Below are positions 42,292-50,643 of a stretch of 64,000 nucleotides of DNA, piece by piece. How positions within the stretch are numbered: position 1 is the first letter of the stretch; every line of letters starts with the position of its first letter. The notes below the pieces were generated by a model. That model ran no database searches. It was not told the DNA's origin and saw nothing but the letters and a program-made list of their open reading frames with translations. The stretch lies in the NCBI RefSeq assembly GCF_003386535.1, contig NZ_QTTN01000009.1:1-64000 (forward strand). The letters are read 5' to 3'. The position numbers and the translations under genes were made by a program. This DNA comes from Paenibacillus taihuensis (GTDB taxonomy: Bacteria > Bacillota > Bacilli > Paenibacillales > Paenibacillaceae).

Positions 42292-44460
42292 TTATAGTAC
42301 TTCCTTGAACTGCACCGTTCTGCCTTCGGCAATCGACTTGTAGCATGCGTCAATCGCTGCCATCGTCCGCAAATTGTCGCGGCCGCCAATCTCCGGCTCG
42401 CTGCCGGATTCCACGGCGCGGAGCAGCTGCGCCATCGTTCCCTGGAACGCATCCGGGAACCATACCGAATCCCACTGCGGGCGATGCCATTCGCCAGACG
42501 CTTGCCGCGTCGTGAAAGCGAGTGTGCTCGGCGTGCGCTCCGGGTAGGTCGGCCAGCCGATCGTGCCAGTCGCCATGCCATCCAGCCCTTCTACCCGCCA
42601 CTTGATATAAATATCTTTCTCGGTTCCTTCACCCGGCCATGCCCATACATCGTCAAGGCTCGTCGCCATCAGCTCGCTCGCATATTGGAACGTATATTGC
42701 GAGATGCCGTCGATGTGCGGGAACTGCGTGCGCGGATCTCTGCGGGCAACCGCGGTCACCTTCTCCGGGTCTCCGAACAGATAGCGGAAGGAATCGATAT
42801 GATGAATGCCCATGTTCAGGATCTCAATCTGATCGTACTGCTGCAGAAAAGCTTGCCAGTGCGGAATCGCCCGCATCTCGATCGTCGCAAGCACCGGCTG
42901 CCCGAGCAGACCGCGATCGAGGATGGCTTTGAGCGCGCGAATCGACTGGTCGTAGCGCATATTCGAGTTAACCGCGACTTTGATGCCGGCGGCTTCGCAC
43001 AGGTCGACGATTTCACGCGCTTCGCGCGAATTCATCGCGAGCGGCTTCTGGCACAGAATGCCTCGGATATGTGGCTGCTTCACCGCTTCGCGGACGACTT
43101 CGAGCTGCCGGTCAGGCGGGAAGGCGATATCGAGAATTTCGATCTCGGGATCGCGGACGAGCTCCTCCCAGGTGCGGTGCACCTTCGGAATGCCGCGCAG
43201 CTCCGCGACTTCCTTGGCATTGTCATAGGTGCGCGATGCGATCGCAACCGGATTGAAGCCAGCGTCACGGTAGGCAACGAGATGGCAGTCCCGCATAATA
43301 AAGCCGGAGCCGATGCAGCCGATCCGGTAGTCTTTGCGCTGCGGCATCTCTGGCTTGATTACAGTGGAGAAATCAATGCCGAGCTTCTCAGCGATGCCGG
43401 AGTTGCTGTTGCTCGTATTGCTGTTGTTGCTGTCGGTGCTTTGCTGCATAATGCGATCCTCCTCTATTTTAAGATTCGATTGCTCTGTCCACAGAGTCGT
43501 CGTCAAACGGCGTTCTTCGCCGGGGCGAATGCCCTGTGCGCCTGTCCGTTCAGATGGATATGGCAAATTAAACGCGTCAGTCACGTAGGTGTATGGTTCA
43601 ATGGAGAACGCATCGTCCCAGTCCGGGCGGAACAGCAGAACGTAAGGGAACGAATCATCCAATTGGTATGCAATGGTGTAGCCTCGCTGCGGGATCGCTA
43701 TGCGGCAAATCGGTTTCGCTGCTTGATCCATCGTCAGTAAGGAGCAGCCCAGAACGGGATAGTTCACAAGGTCGATGCCATCGCGAATGCTCAGGCTAAG
43801 CCCCGTTACAGATGGCTGTTCGATGACAAAAGCTTGATTCGTAACCGGCCACTCATCCTTCGCTGGAACTTGCAGCATCACATTGTTACCGCTTTCATAC
43901 GGTACCGAAAAATAAGGATGCAAGCCATACGCGAACGGTGCCTCATCAGCCCCTTCGTTAACGATCGAGCTCTCCATATGAAGCTTTCCGTCAAGCAGCC
44001 GATAGGTAATGGTAAAAGAAATCGCATGCGGATAATAATCCATCATGTCCGGATGCTCACTGAAGCTGAAGCGGCTCTTCGCCCATGCGCCTATGCCGTC
44101 TAGGGCACCGAACTCTACGAGATGCCAGCCTCTGCTGATGAGCTCCCCATGTAGGTGAAAATGCGGCGGCTCATTTATTGGCAGCTGATAGGTGCGGCCA
44201 TTAAATGAATAAGTGCCGTTTCGAACCCGGTTGGGCGGAAATAATATCGGTGTTCCATATTTGGAGCACGCGAAAGTTTCGTTCTGTAGCGTCTGCAGGC
44301 TGATCGGTGTTCGAATTACCTCGTGTCCGCCTTGCTGGAAGCTGAATAAATTGTTGCCCACTGCGGGAATCAGCTTGGCGATGCTATCGCTGGCCGAGTC
44401 CTTGAGCACGATAATGCTAAAGCCGTCTTGATTGCGCAATTCAGCTGAATATCTGCCCAT
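42292..44460 (-). CDS. Fusion of aldose 1-epimerase and Gfo/Idh/MocA oxidoreductase
   Basis: Residues 1 to about 330 are a galactose-mutarotase-like domain (PHFHLHGELISRGW, YGLHPYFSVPY, FRPDWDDAFSIEPYT). Residues 375-722 are a Gfo/Idh/MocA enzyme (RIGCIGSGFIMRDCH Rossmann motif, CQKPLAM with the catalytic Lys). Between them lies a Ser/Asn linker. Met338 is preceded by GAGGAGG with an eight-base spacing, so the second domain can also start on its own at 43449. The intervening residues SNLKIEEDRI look like a translated leader, suggesting that a stop codon between two former genes was lost. The pair would present and then oxidise an aldose or inositol derivative. It is first gene of the LacI-controlled cluster. 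Confidence 0.82.
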   Translation of the reverse strand: MGRYSAELRNQDGFSIIVLKDSASDSIAKLIPAVGNNLFSFQQGGHEVIRTPISLQTLQNETFACSKYGTPILFPPNRVRNGTYSFNGRTYQLPINEPPHFHLHGELISRGWHLVEFGALDGIGAWAKSRFSFSEHPDMMDYYPHAISFTITYRLLDGKLHMESSIVNEGADEAPFAYGLHPYFSVPYESGNNVMLQVPAKDEWPVTNQAFVIEQPSVTGLSLSIRDGIDLVNYPVLGCSLLTMDQAAKPICRIAIPQRGYTIAYQLDDSFPYVLLFRPDWDDAFSIEPYTYVTDAFNLPYPSERTGAQGIRPGEERRLTTTLWTEQSNLKIEEDRIMQQSTDSNNSNTSNSNSGIAEKLGIDFSTVIKPEMPQRKDYRIGCIGSGFIMRDCHLVAYRDAGFNPVAIASRTYDNAKEVAELRGIPKVHRTWEELVRDPEIEILDIAFPPDRQLEVVREAVKQPHIRGILCQKPLAMNSREAREIVDLCEAAGIKVAVNSNMRYDQSIRALKAILDRGLLGQPVLATIEMRAIPHWQAFLQQYDQIEILNMGIHHIDSFRYLFGDPEKVTAVARRDPRTQFPHIDGISQYTFQYASELMATSLDDVWAWPGEGTEKDIYIKWRVEGLDGMATGTIGWPTYPERTPSTLAFTTRQASGEWHRPQWDSVWFPDAFQGTMAQLLRAVESGSEPEIGGRDNLRTMAAIDACYKSIAEGRTVQFKEVL

Positions 44461-44525
44461 TTTCTCCCCTCCTGGCTATTAAGCAAATAGATGCCAGAGC
44501 TTTGAGAGCAGGTAACCATGTGTTT

Positions 44526-44541
44526 TTGTGCCCGGGCACAT
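44526..44541. promoter_or_regulatory. LacI-type operator before the fused gene
   Basis: TTGTGCCCGGGCACAT contains a perfect 14-bp palindrome (44527-44540). It covers the expected transcription start just after the -10 at 44545-44550, a classical repressor position. Confidence 0.75.
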
Positions 44542-44544
44542 TTG

Positions 44545-44573
44545 ATTATATACCTTGCCTCCGAATCGTTCAA
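44545..44573 (-). promoter_or_regulatory. Promoter of the MocD/LacI cluster
   Basis: On the minus strand TTGAAC (44573-44568), a 17-base spacer and TATAAT (44550-44545) form a near-consensus SigA promoter, with the operator immediately downstream. Confidence 0.75.
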
Positions 44574-44586
44574 TAGGATTCGGTGT

Positions 44587-44631
44587 AAAAATCCCCCTTC
44601 GTGATCGGCTAAGCTCGCGATCGCGAAGGGG
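44587..44631 (-). terminator. Terminator upstream of the MocD/LacI cluster promoter
   Basis: CCCCTTCG (44594-44601) pairs with CGAAGGGG (44624-44631), and GATCG with CGATC inside. On the minus strand the stem is followed by ATTTTTA. It insulates the cluster from the repeat island and the GH30 gene. Confidence 0.65.
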
Positions 44632-44660
44632 ACTCTGGCAGGGCGGTGTTTTCGAGACGT

Positions 44661-45460
44661 GAGAGAGCGTATTTGCTCTCTCAGCTTTTTCCTCTCGCAA
44701 TCTGCGACTACGTGGAGCTGCGAAGGGGAGACTGAGAGTCGAATTTTCCGACTCTCAGCTTCTCTCTTGCCCTGTTTTCCCGCTGACAGTCGGATTTTCC
44801 GACTCTCAGCAACCAATAACCCCTAACAGGACCGCTCTTCTACATTCAGAGTCGGAATTTCCGACTCTCGGCTTCCCTCTAGCCCCGTTTTCACTCTGAG
44901 AGTCGGATTCTCCGACTCTCAGCAACAAACAAGTTCCAGTTACACTCTCATATTCGTCTCCGAGCTGCACTCGCCCTCTCACTCCAACTCGTCCCGCAGC
45001 GCATCACATGCCTTCCCGCCCCCCTTCCATCGCTCGCCTACCTCTCGCACTCCCCTTAGCTCGACTCCCCCACTAACTCAATAAAAACTCCCGTGAGAGA
45101 ATGAACACTCTCACAGCTGCAGACCGCCAATATTGCAGGCTGAGAGAACGTATCTGCTCTCTCAATTTTGTTTACTCGGGCGGCGCGGCGTTTTCGACGC
45201 GTGAGAGAGCGTATTCGCTCTCTCACGGGTGCCAACTGCCTCTTTTGCAGGCTGAGAGAGCGTATTTGCTCTCTCCGCTTCTTTTTCGCGGGCGGCGCGG
45301 CGTTTTCGACGCGTGAGAGAGCGTATTCGCTCTCTCACGGGTGCCAACCGCCTCTTTTGCAGGCTGAGAGAGCGTATTTGCTCTCTCCGCTTCTTCCTCT
45401 CGCAATCTGCGACTGCTTGGAGCTGCGAGGGGGACCGAGAGTCGGATTCTCCGACTCTCG
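44661..45460. repeat. Palindromic repeat island, two related hairpin types
   Basis: The gap 44461-45544 carries at least eleven near-perfect hairpins. Type A (arms GAGAGAGC/GCTCTCTC, loop GTATTT or GTATTC) lies at 44661-44682, 45142-45163, 45201-45226, 45254-45275, 45313-45338 and 45366-45387. Type B (arms GAGAGTCGGA/TCCGACTCTC) lies at 44732-44758, 44783-44809, 44847-44871, 44896-44922 and 45436-45460. Both share the outer GAGAG/CTCTC arms. Between about 44925 and 45100 the sequence is C/T-rich without hairpins. Frames through the repeats encode RERIRSL-like peptides but carry no gene-like start. Confidence 0.85.
45177..45400. repeat. 112-bp tandem duplication inside the repeat island
   Basis: Positions 45177-45288 and 45289-45400 are almost identical. 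They differ at one internal base (AACTG/AACCG) and near the end. Each copy carries two type A hairpins. A diverged third version, with the same flanks GTTTTCGA and CTCTCGCAATCTGCGACT, starts near 44640. Confidence 0.85.
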
Positions 45461-45544
45461 GCAACCACTCTTGTATTGCGTTTGTGTGGTAGAAGGCGTA
45501 TGGGTGAGTGCGAGAATTTAAAAAACTAGTGTAGGAGCTCAACC

Positions 45545-47857
45545 CTACTGCTTATAAAACTCCACATCATCCGCCGCGAGCCAGTTGTTCGCATTCGCGA
45601 TGGAGTAGAACGCGATCTCCGCCGTCCCGTTCGTGACGTTGATGTTCGGGATCGAAATCTGTGTCCACGTCGACGCCGCCCCGATGTTCGCCGTCAGCTG
45701 GCTGCCGCCGTAGTTCTTGGCGACCATCCACGCGGTGGACTGCCCGCCGCTCGATTGCACCCATGCTTTCAGCGTATACAGACCGCTCGGCAACCCAGTC
45801 ACCACCTGGTACGTGTACACCTGATACGCCGAAGCTTTCCAATGAACCAGCTTCAAATTGCCGGTATGCGGGACGACTTGAGCGCTTGTTTCCACATAGT
45901 CCGCATCCGCGTCCGTGCCAGCCGTACCCGGCCATGTGCTCCAGCTCGTAATCGTCTGCGACGAGCTGCCGTTCGCCTCGAAGCCCGGGTTCGTCGCCAA
46001 GTTCACCCCCGCCGTCGACACAGTAACCGAGTCCGCCGAAACAAATGTGTTCGAAGAGCTCGCATTCTTCGTGCCGGTCACCGTGACCTTCAGCGTATGC
46101 GCACCCGAAGCGAGCGTGCTGCTGGTCCAGAGCGGAATATTATCGACCCTGCTCGCCGAGTAGAGATCGACATTCGTTGCTGTGCCGCCGTCGACGGAGA
46201 CGGCCATAATGCCGGAGTCGGACGATTTCGGCCCGCTAAGTACGATGTTCGTGCCTGTAAAATTCACCTGAAAATAGCTGTTCGTCGTATTCGAATAATG
46301 AACATCATTGTTGTACGCACCCGTCTGGCCGTTGTAGTAGTTCCATGTGCCGTTATACGTGAACGCCGACGCCGTATCGTTAATCGTCTGCTGCGTCGGT
46401 GCATATGTAACGCCTGAGATCACATACGTCGTAATCGAGTTCGCGTTCGCCGTTGCCGTGAACTGCTTGCCCGACATCGTCGGCGCTGTCACCGATGCGA
46501 GCGATTCTGTATTTGAAGTTCGATACGCGGAAGCCGGCGTACCCACTGTCGTAAAGCCGCTCAGATCATACGTCACGCTGTTGCTCGTACTCGAATTGTT
46601 CAGCGTCACAACGACGAGCTTCTGGGAAGCCGGATCCCATGCGGCGAGCGAGTTCGCGTCATTTACGCCTACGATCTTATAACCTTCGCGAATGTACTTG
46701 CTGAAATTGCCCATCGCATAATATTGTTTCGTCACGTTATACGTCTGATTCGCATAGTCGGCATGGATCAGCCCCCAGCTTGTGTTGCCGCCGACATCCT
46801 CCGATTCCGACTCTAGCGCATCCCACACCGCCCACACGGAAGCGCCGGATTCCTTCATATCCTTCATAATCATCGAAGCGAGCGCGAGCCCAGGCTGCAC
46901 ATCCGTATGCGTATGCCCTGCCGAACCGCCGGTGCCGTACTCCGACATCCACAGCTTCTTGCCGCTCGTCGCAGCTGCCACTTGAATGCCCGAACGGTTG
47001 GAGCCGCCGTACGTATGGAAGTTGATTTTCGCCACATCGTTCTTCGTCGTGCTGCTAAAACCGTTCCACTGGCTAACCGCCGTATCGACGCTCTGGAAGT
47101 CGCTCGCCGTCACCTTCGTCGTACTCAGCAGCCCTTTCGTATTCAACGAATTGTACGTCTGCTGAATGATCGCCTCTTGACTCGCCGCATCGAAGTGCGC
47201 GCCCTCCTGCGGACCGCCTGCCGTCCAAGAACCGTCCGGCTCGTTCAGCGGATCCAGGTACTCGAAGTTCACGCCCCAGCTATCGCGAAAATGCTTCACC
47301 ACCTCCGTCAAATAATCGACGAACGCACCGTAATTCGAACTAGCCAGATTATCGATATAGCCAGGATTGTTGCCTGCCGAATCGCCTGAAATCGTCATGA
47401 AGTACGGCGGCGAATAGTTGACCGCCTCCACATGGTTCGCCCCCCTAGCCATCGCAAGGCTCAGCATCGTCCGCTGATTCGCATCGCGCGTCCAATCATA
47501 GACGCCGGCCGATGTCATGTAGCCGGGAACTGCCGCATCCGGACGCAGATGCGTATGCGACGGGTTATCCCCGCCGGAAATATTGTACCGTGCGACATTC
47601 AGACCGATGCCGGAAGTCGTCGTGAACAGCAAATCCGCAATCGTACCGCGTGTAGTCGAAGGCCAGCCCCCGACCATATTCGCCCACCAAGACAGCGACG
47701 TGCCCCAACCCTCTACCGTCTGGCGCTGATCGCTTGGGGAGACGACTGCAGTATAAGCGGCCGCGTAAGCTCGACCCGTGAAAATTCCTGGAGCTGCAGA
47801 AAGCAAGAGCAAGATGGAAAGCGCAAGCGAGACCGGTTTTAATCGCCTAAGTACCAT
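45545..47857 (-). CDS. Secreted GH30-family glycosidase with C-terminal binding modules
   Basis: The 770-residue protein has a signal peptide (MVLRRLKPVSLALSILLLLS, cut near AYA at 30-32). A GH30 catalytic domain (about 36-480) holds LDPLNEPDGSW (acid/base E206) and LWMSEYGTGG (nucleophile E306). The opening RQTVEGWGTSLSWWANMVGGW is typical of the GH30 branch that includes endo-beta-1,6-galactanases. A beta-sandwich module (about 490-625) and a CBM-like module beginning NLATNPGFEANG (about 630-770) follow. It degrades an extracellular polysaccharide. A cre-like site overlaps its promoter, and a divergent AraC regulator adjoins it. Substrate is inferred, not shown. Confidence 0.87.
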   Translation of the reverse strand: MVLRRLKPVSLALSILLLLSAAPGIFTGRAYAAAYTAVVSPSDQRQTVEGWGTSLSWWANMVGGWPSTTRGTIADLLFTTTSGIGLNVARYNISGGDNPSHTHLRPDAAVPGYMTSAGVYDWTRDANQRTMLSLAMARGANHVEAVNYSPPYFMTISGDSAGNNPGYIDNLASSNYGAFVDYLTEVVKHFRDSWGVNFEYLDPLNEPDGSWTAGGPQEGAHFDAASQEAIIQQTYNSLNTKGLLSTTKVTASDFQSVDTAVSQWNGFSSTTKNDVAKINFHTYGGSNRSGIQVAAATSGKKLWMSEYGTGGSAGHTHTDVQPGLALASMIMKDMKESGASVWAVWDALESESEDVGGNTSWGLIHADYANQTYNVTKQYYAMGNFSKYIREGYKIVGVNDANSLAAWDPASQKLVVVTLNNSSTSNSVTYDLSGFTTVGTPASAYRTSNTESLASVTAPTMSGKQFTATANANSITTYVISGVTYAPTQQTINDTASAFTYNGTWNYYNGQTGAYNNDVHYSNTTNSYFQVNFTGTNIVLSGPKSSDSGIMAVSVDGGTATNVDLYSASRVDNIPLWTSSTLASGAHTLKVTVTGTKNASSSNTFVSADSVTVSTAGVNLATNPGFEANGSSSQTITSWSTWPGTAGTDADADYVETSAQVVPHTGNLKLVHWKASAYQVYTYQVVTGLPSGLYTLKAWVQSSGGQSTAWMVAKNYGGSQLTANIGAASTWTQISIPNINVTNGTAEIAFYSIANANNWLAADDVEFYKQ

Positions 47858-47949
47858 TTCACTTCCTCCACTTCGTTAGTAGTGATGGTTCACTTTCATT
47901 CATGGCGCGGCAGCCGCGTCACTTGCATGCCCCCCTTCCTTAAAGCCGA

Positions 47950-47970
47950 ATTAAGCGCTTTCATATTATA
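47950..47970 (-). promoter_or_regulatory. cre-like site next to the -10 of the GH30 gene
   Basis: On the minus strand ATGAAAGCGCTTAAT (47964-47950) closely matches the CcpA cre consensus and directly follows TATAAT (47970-47965). CcpA bound here would block initiation, giving carbon catabolite repression of the secreted enzyme. The -35 (TTCCTA) is weak, so an activator such as the divergent AraC protein may be required. Confidence 0.6.
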
Positions 47971-48051
47971 AGAAACAGCGCTACTATTAGGAATGTAGAA
48001 TCATGCCCAATACCCGTACAATACTGCTATTGTGAAGGGAACTGTGAGCGA

Positions 48052-48888
48052 ATGAAGATGGTGCGCGATCATCTTGGCCGGGACGAGACTCCCGCTCCGC
48101 AGCCTGGCATTCTGCATATGGATCATTATGATTTGCCCTATGGCTATTCGACCTTCCGTTTGCGAGGGACGAAGGATTGGCTCATCATGTACACCATCTC
48201 CGGACAAGGCATCGTCCTGGACGGCGATCATCCTCTCTTTAGCCGCTCAGGCGATATGATCCTCATACCGCCGAACACACCTCACCTCTACTACACGGCG
48301 CCAGGAACCAATTGGGAGAAAATGTGGTGCCACTTCCTGCCGAGGCCCGCTTGGACGGACTGGCTTGCCCTGCCCATTCCTTCGAATCCGATTACCCAGC
48401 TGTCTATTGAGCAAGATGAATCCAAACAACGAATAGAAACGGCGTTCAAACGTCTTCAGCATTACAGCCACAGCCATTATCAAGTGAGCACGTACCGGGA
48501 AGAGCTTGCGCTGAATGCACTGGAAGAGATTTTGCTGCTTACAATTGGCCAGACCGCAAACCCGCGAAGCATCGACAGCCGGATCAGAGAGGTTCAGGTT
48601 TACCTCCAGCAGCACTATGCGAAGGAATGTCAGATCGAGCATCTTGCCAAGCTGGTCTGTCTATCGCCCTCCCGCCTCGCCCACCTGTTCAAGGAGCAGG
48701 TGGGCGAGACGATTATCGACTGGCTGATCAAGCTGCGCATGAAGCATGCGGAACGGCTCATTCGATTCTCGCCGCGCAACATAACGGAGATCGCGTACGA
48801 GGTCGGCTTCCATTCACCGGACTATTTCACACGCAAATTCAAACAGTTCTATTCGGTCAGCCCGACCCAATTTCGCAAGCAGCTCTAA
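48052..48888 (+). CDS. AraC-family regulator with cupin sensor
   Basis: The 278-residue protein has an N-terminal cupin domain (IVLDGDHPLFSRSGDMILIPPNTPHLY, about 65-92). The C-terminal AraC HTH pair is ECQIEHLAKLVCLSPSRLAHLFKEQ and NITEIAYEVGFHSPDYFTRKFKQFY. It probably binds a pentose or other sugar and activates the divergent GH30 gene, whose start is 194 bases away. A terminator follows at 48914. The Shine-Dalgarno sequence is poor (GGGAA), suggesting low expression. Confidence 0.87.
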   Translation: MKMVRDHLGRDETPAPQPGILHMDHYDLPYGYSTFRLRGTKDWLIMYTISGQGIVLDGDHPLFSRSGDMILIPPNTPHLYYTAPGTNWEKMWCHFLPRPAWTDWLALPIPSNPITQLSIEQDESKQRIETAFKRLQHYSHSHYQVSTYREELALNALEEILLLTIGQTANPRSIDSRIREVQVYLQQHYAKECQIEHLAKLVCLSPSRLAHLFKEQVGETIIDWLIKLRMKHAERLIRFSPRNITEIAYEVGFHSPDYFTRKFKQFYSVSPTQFRKQL

Positions 48889-48913
48889 CCGGACATACAA
48901 ACAACCAAGCAAG

Positions 48914-48939
48914 CCGATGAACCTATTCATCGGTTTTTT
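48914..48939 (+). terminator. Terminator of the AraC gene
   Basis: CCGATGAA (48914-48921) pairs with TTCATCGG (48926-48933) around CCTA, followed by TTTTTTC. Confidence 0.9.
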
Positions 48940-48971
48940 CTTTATTTTTAGGTAAAAAAGGAAAAACGAGG

Positions 48972-48978
48972 CATACTA
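48972..48978 (+). promoter_or_regulatory. SigG-like -10 element of the germination operon
   Basis: CATACTA fits the forespore SigG -10 consensus (CATWHTA) and lies about 50 bases before gerXA. The -35 at the expected distance is poor, so the call rests on the -10 and on the usual SigG control of ger operons. Confidence 0.4.
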
Positions 48979-49028
48979 ACCGATGCGATGCTATTTCACC
49001 CATGCAGCGAAGGAGGCTCAGACTGTAG

Positions 49029-50609
49029 ATGATCAAACGATCTACGCGTTCCAAGAGCGGTGGCAAAGACAATGGAAACAGCGGTAGCGGCAATCTCTCT
49101 GTGCCTCGCGGACATCTCGAAACCGGCCTTAATGACAACATCGACAGGATCAGATCCGAGGTCGCTGCAAGCCCTGACCTTATCGTGCGCCGTTTTACGC
49201 TTCGGACAGGACAGAAGCAGCACGTTGCGGCCATCTATCTGGAGACGATCACGGATAAGGAAATGGTGAACGAATTCGTCATGCGTTCATTAATGTCGCC
49301 ATTTCTGCCAGAGATGCCGCCGGAAAACGATGCGTCGCCTGAAGAAGCGTTCAAATATATTTGCGATAACGCGCTAACGGTCGGACAAGTCGAAGTGCTC
49401 GACAACTGGACGACCATGCTGCTGGAGCTGCTGACAGGCAAGACCCTCCTCTTCGTCGACGGCTGGGATCAATGCATCAGCTGCAGCACAATCGGCGGCG
49501 AGACGCGAGCGGTATCGGAAGCGAGCACACAAGTCGTTATTCGCGGACCGAAGGACAGCTTCAACGAATCGCTGCCGACGAACATCGCGCTGGTCCGCCG
49601 TCGGATACGCAGCGAGAAATTCGGCTTCGAGGCGATTAAGATCGGTAAAGTGACACAGACAAACGTCGCCATGCTGTATATTGAAGGCATCGTCAAGGAC
49701 GAGATTAAGCAGGAGGTCCGGAAGCGGCTGGAAAAAATCGATACCGACGCCATTCTGGAGTCCGGCTACATCGAGGAGTTCATCGAGGATAATTGGAGCT
49801 CCCCCTTTCCGACGATCTATAACACAGAACGACCCGATGTAATTGCGGCGAATCTGATCGAAGGACGCGTTGCCATTCTTGTAGATGGTACTCCGTTCGC
49901 GCTGATTGTTCCGACGATTCTGCCTCAATTTTTTGCTTCGGCCGAGGACTATTATCAGCGGTATGATATCGGCACCTTTCTCCGCTTGCTGCGGTATGCC
50001 GCCTTTATCGTCTCGTTGTTCGGTCCAGCCGTCTATATTGCTCTAACGTCGTTTCATCAGGAGATGCTGCCAACAACCCTGCTTATTAATTTATCCGGCG
50101 CGCGGGAAGGCGTGCCGTTCCCTGCATTGATCGAAGCCTTCTTGATGGAGCTCAGCTTCGAGATCCTGCGGGAAGCAGGCGTCCGGATGCCTCGGGCTGT
50201 CGGACAAGCGGTATCGATTGTCGGTGCGCTCGTGCTTGGCGAAGCAGCCGTTCAAGCCGGCATCGTATCGCCGATCATGGTTATTGTCGTGGCCATCACG
50301 GCAATCGCGAACTTCTCCATTCCGGCGTACAACTTAGCGATTACCGCACGACTGCTGCGTTTTCTCTTCATGATTGCGGCGGGCATGATCGGCTTCTACG
50401 GTATCATTCTCGGTCTTATCATGCTGGTCGCCCACATGAATGCGCTGCGTTCATTCGGCGTCTCGTTCCTGTCTCCGCTCGTTCCGTTCAAGTTCAATCA
50501 ATTCAAGGACTTCTTCGTCCGTCTCCCGCATTGGAGCAATACAGAGCGGCCGGATGACATGACAGACAATACGACTCGGATGGCGCAGGGGCAGAAGCCT
50601 CAAACTTAG
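49029..50609 (+). CDS. Spore germination protein, GerXA (GerA family)
   Basis: The 526-residue protein has a soluble N-terminal half with the GerA patterns (IVRRFTLRTGQKQHVAAIYLETITD, VIRGPKDSFNESLPTNIALVRRRI, VAILVDGTPFALIVPTIL). About five membrane segments follow from residue 320 (FIVSLFGPAVYIALTSF, AVSIVGALVLGEAAVQAGIVS). It is a subunit of a nutrient germinant receptor in the spore inner membrane. AAGGAGG lies upstream, though spaced 12 bases. The operon order here is A-C-B, with 34- and 21-base gaps. The germinant is not predictable. Confidence 0.93.
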   Translation: MIKRSTRSKSGGKDNGNSGSGNLSVPRGHLETGLNDNIDRIRSEVAASPDLIVRRFTLRTGQKQHVAAIYLETITDKEMVNEFVMRSLMSPFLPEMPPENDASPEEAFKYICDNALTVGQVEVLDNWTTMLLELLTGKTLLFVDGWDQCISCSTIGGETRAVSEASTQVVIRGPKDSFNESLPTNIALVRRRIRSEKFGFEAIKIGKVTQTNVAMLYIEGIVKDEIKQEVRKRLEKIDTDAILESGYIEEFIEDNWSSPFPTIYNTERPDVIAANLIEGRVAILVDGTPFALIVPTILPQFFASAEDYYQRYDIGTFLRLLRYAAFIVSLFGPAVYIALTSFHQEMLPTTLLINLSGAREGVPFPALIEAFLMELSFEILREAGVRMPRAVGQAVSIVGALVLGEAAVQAGIVSPIMVIVVAITAIANFSIPAYNLAITARLLRFLFMIAAGMIGFYGIILGLIMLVAHMNALRSFGVSFLSPLVPFKFNQFKDFFVRLPHWSNTERPDDMTDNTTRMAQGQKPQT

Positions 50610-50643
50610 AAATCCCTTAAGGCACAAGGAGGTACAGGTTCGG

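Noticed and set aside
42484-43740. 418-codon plus-strand frame over the epimerase-oxidoreductase fusion
   Set aside because: Antisense shadow caused by high GC codon bias; the product is Arg/Ala/His-rich and matches nothing known to me.
45140-45460. CRISPR-like array
   Set aside because: The repeats are perfect palindromes with unequal spacing, and the spacers are themselves duplicated; there are no cas genes.
45101-45542. Small proteins encoded by the hairpin repeats (RERIRSL-type peptides on both strands)
   Set aside because: Both strands are open only because the repeat units lack stop codons; no ribosome binding site or conserved frame was seen, so they are kept as repeat DNA.
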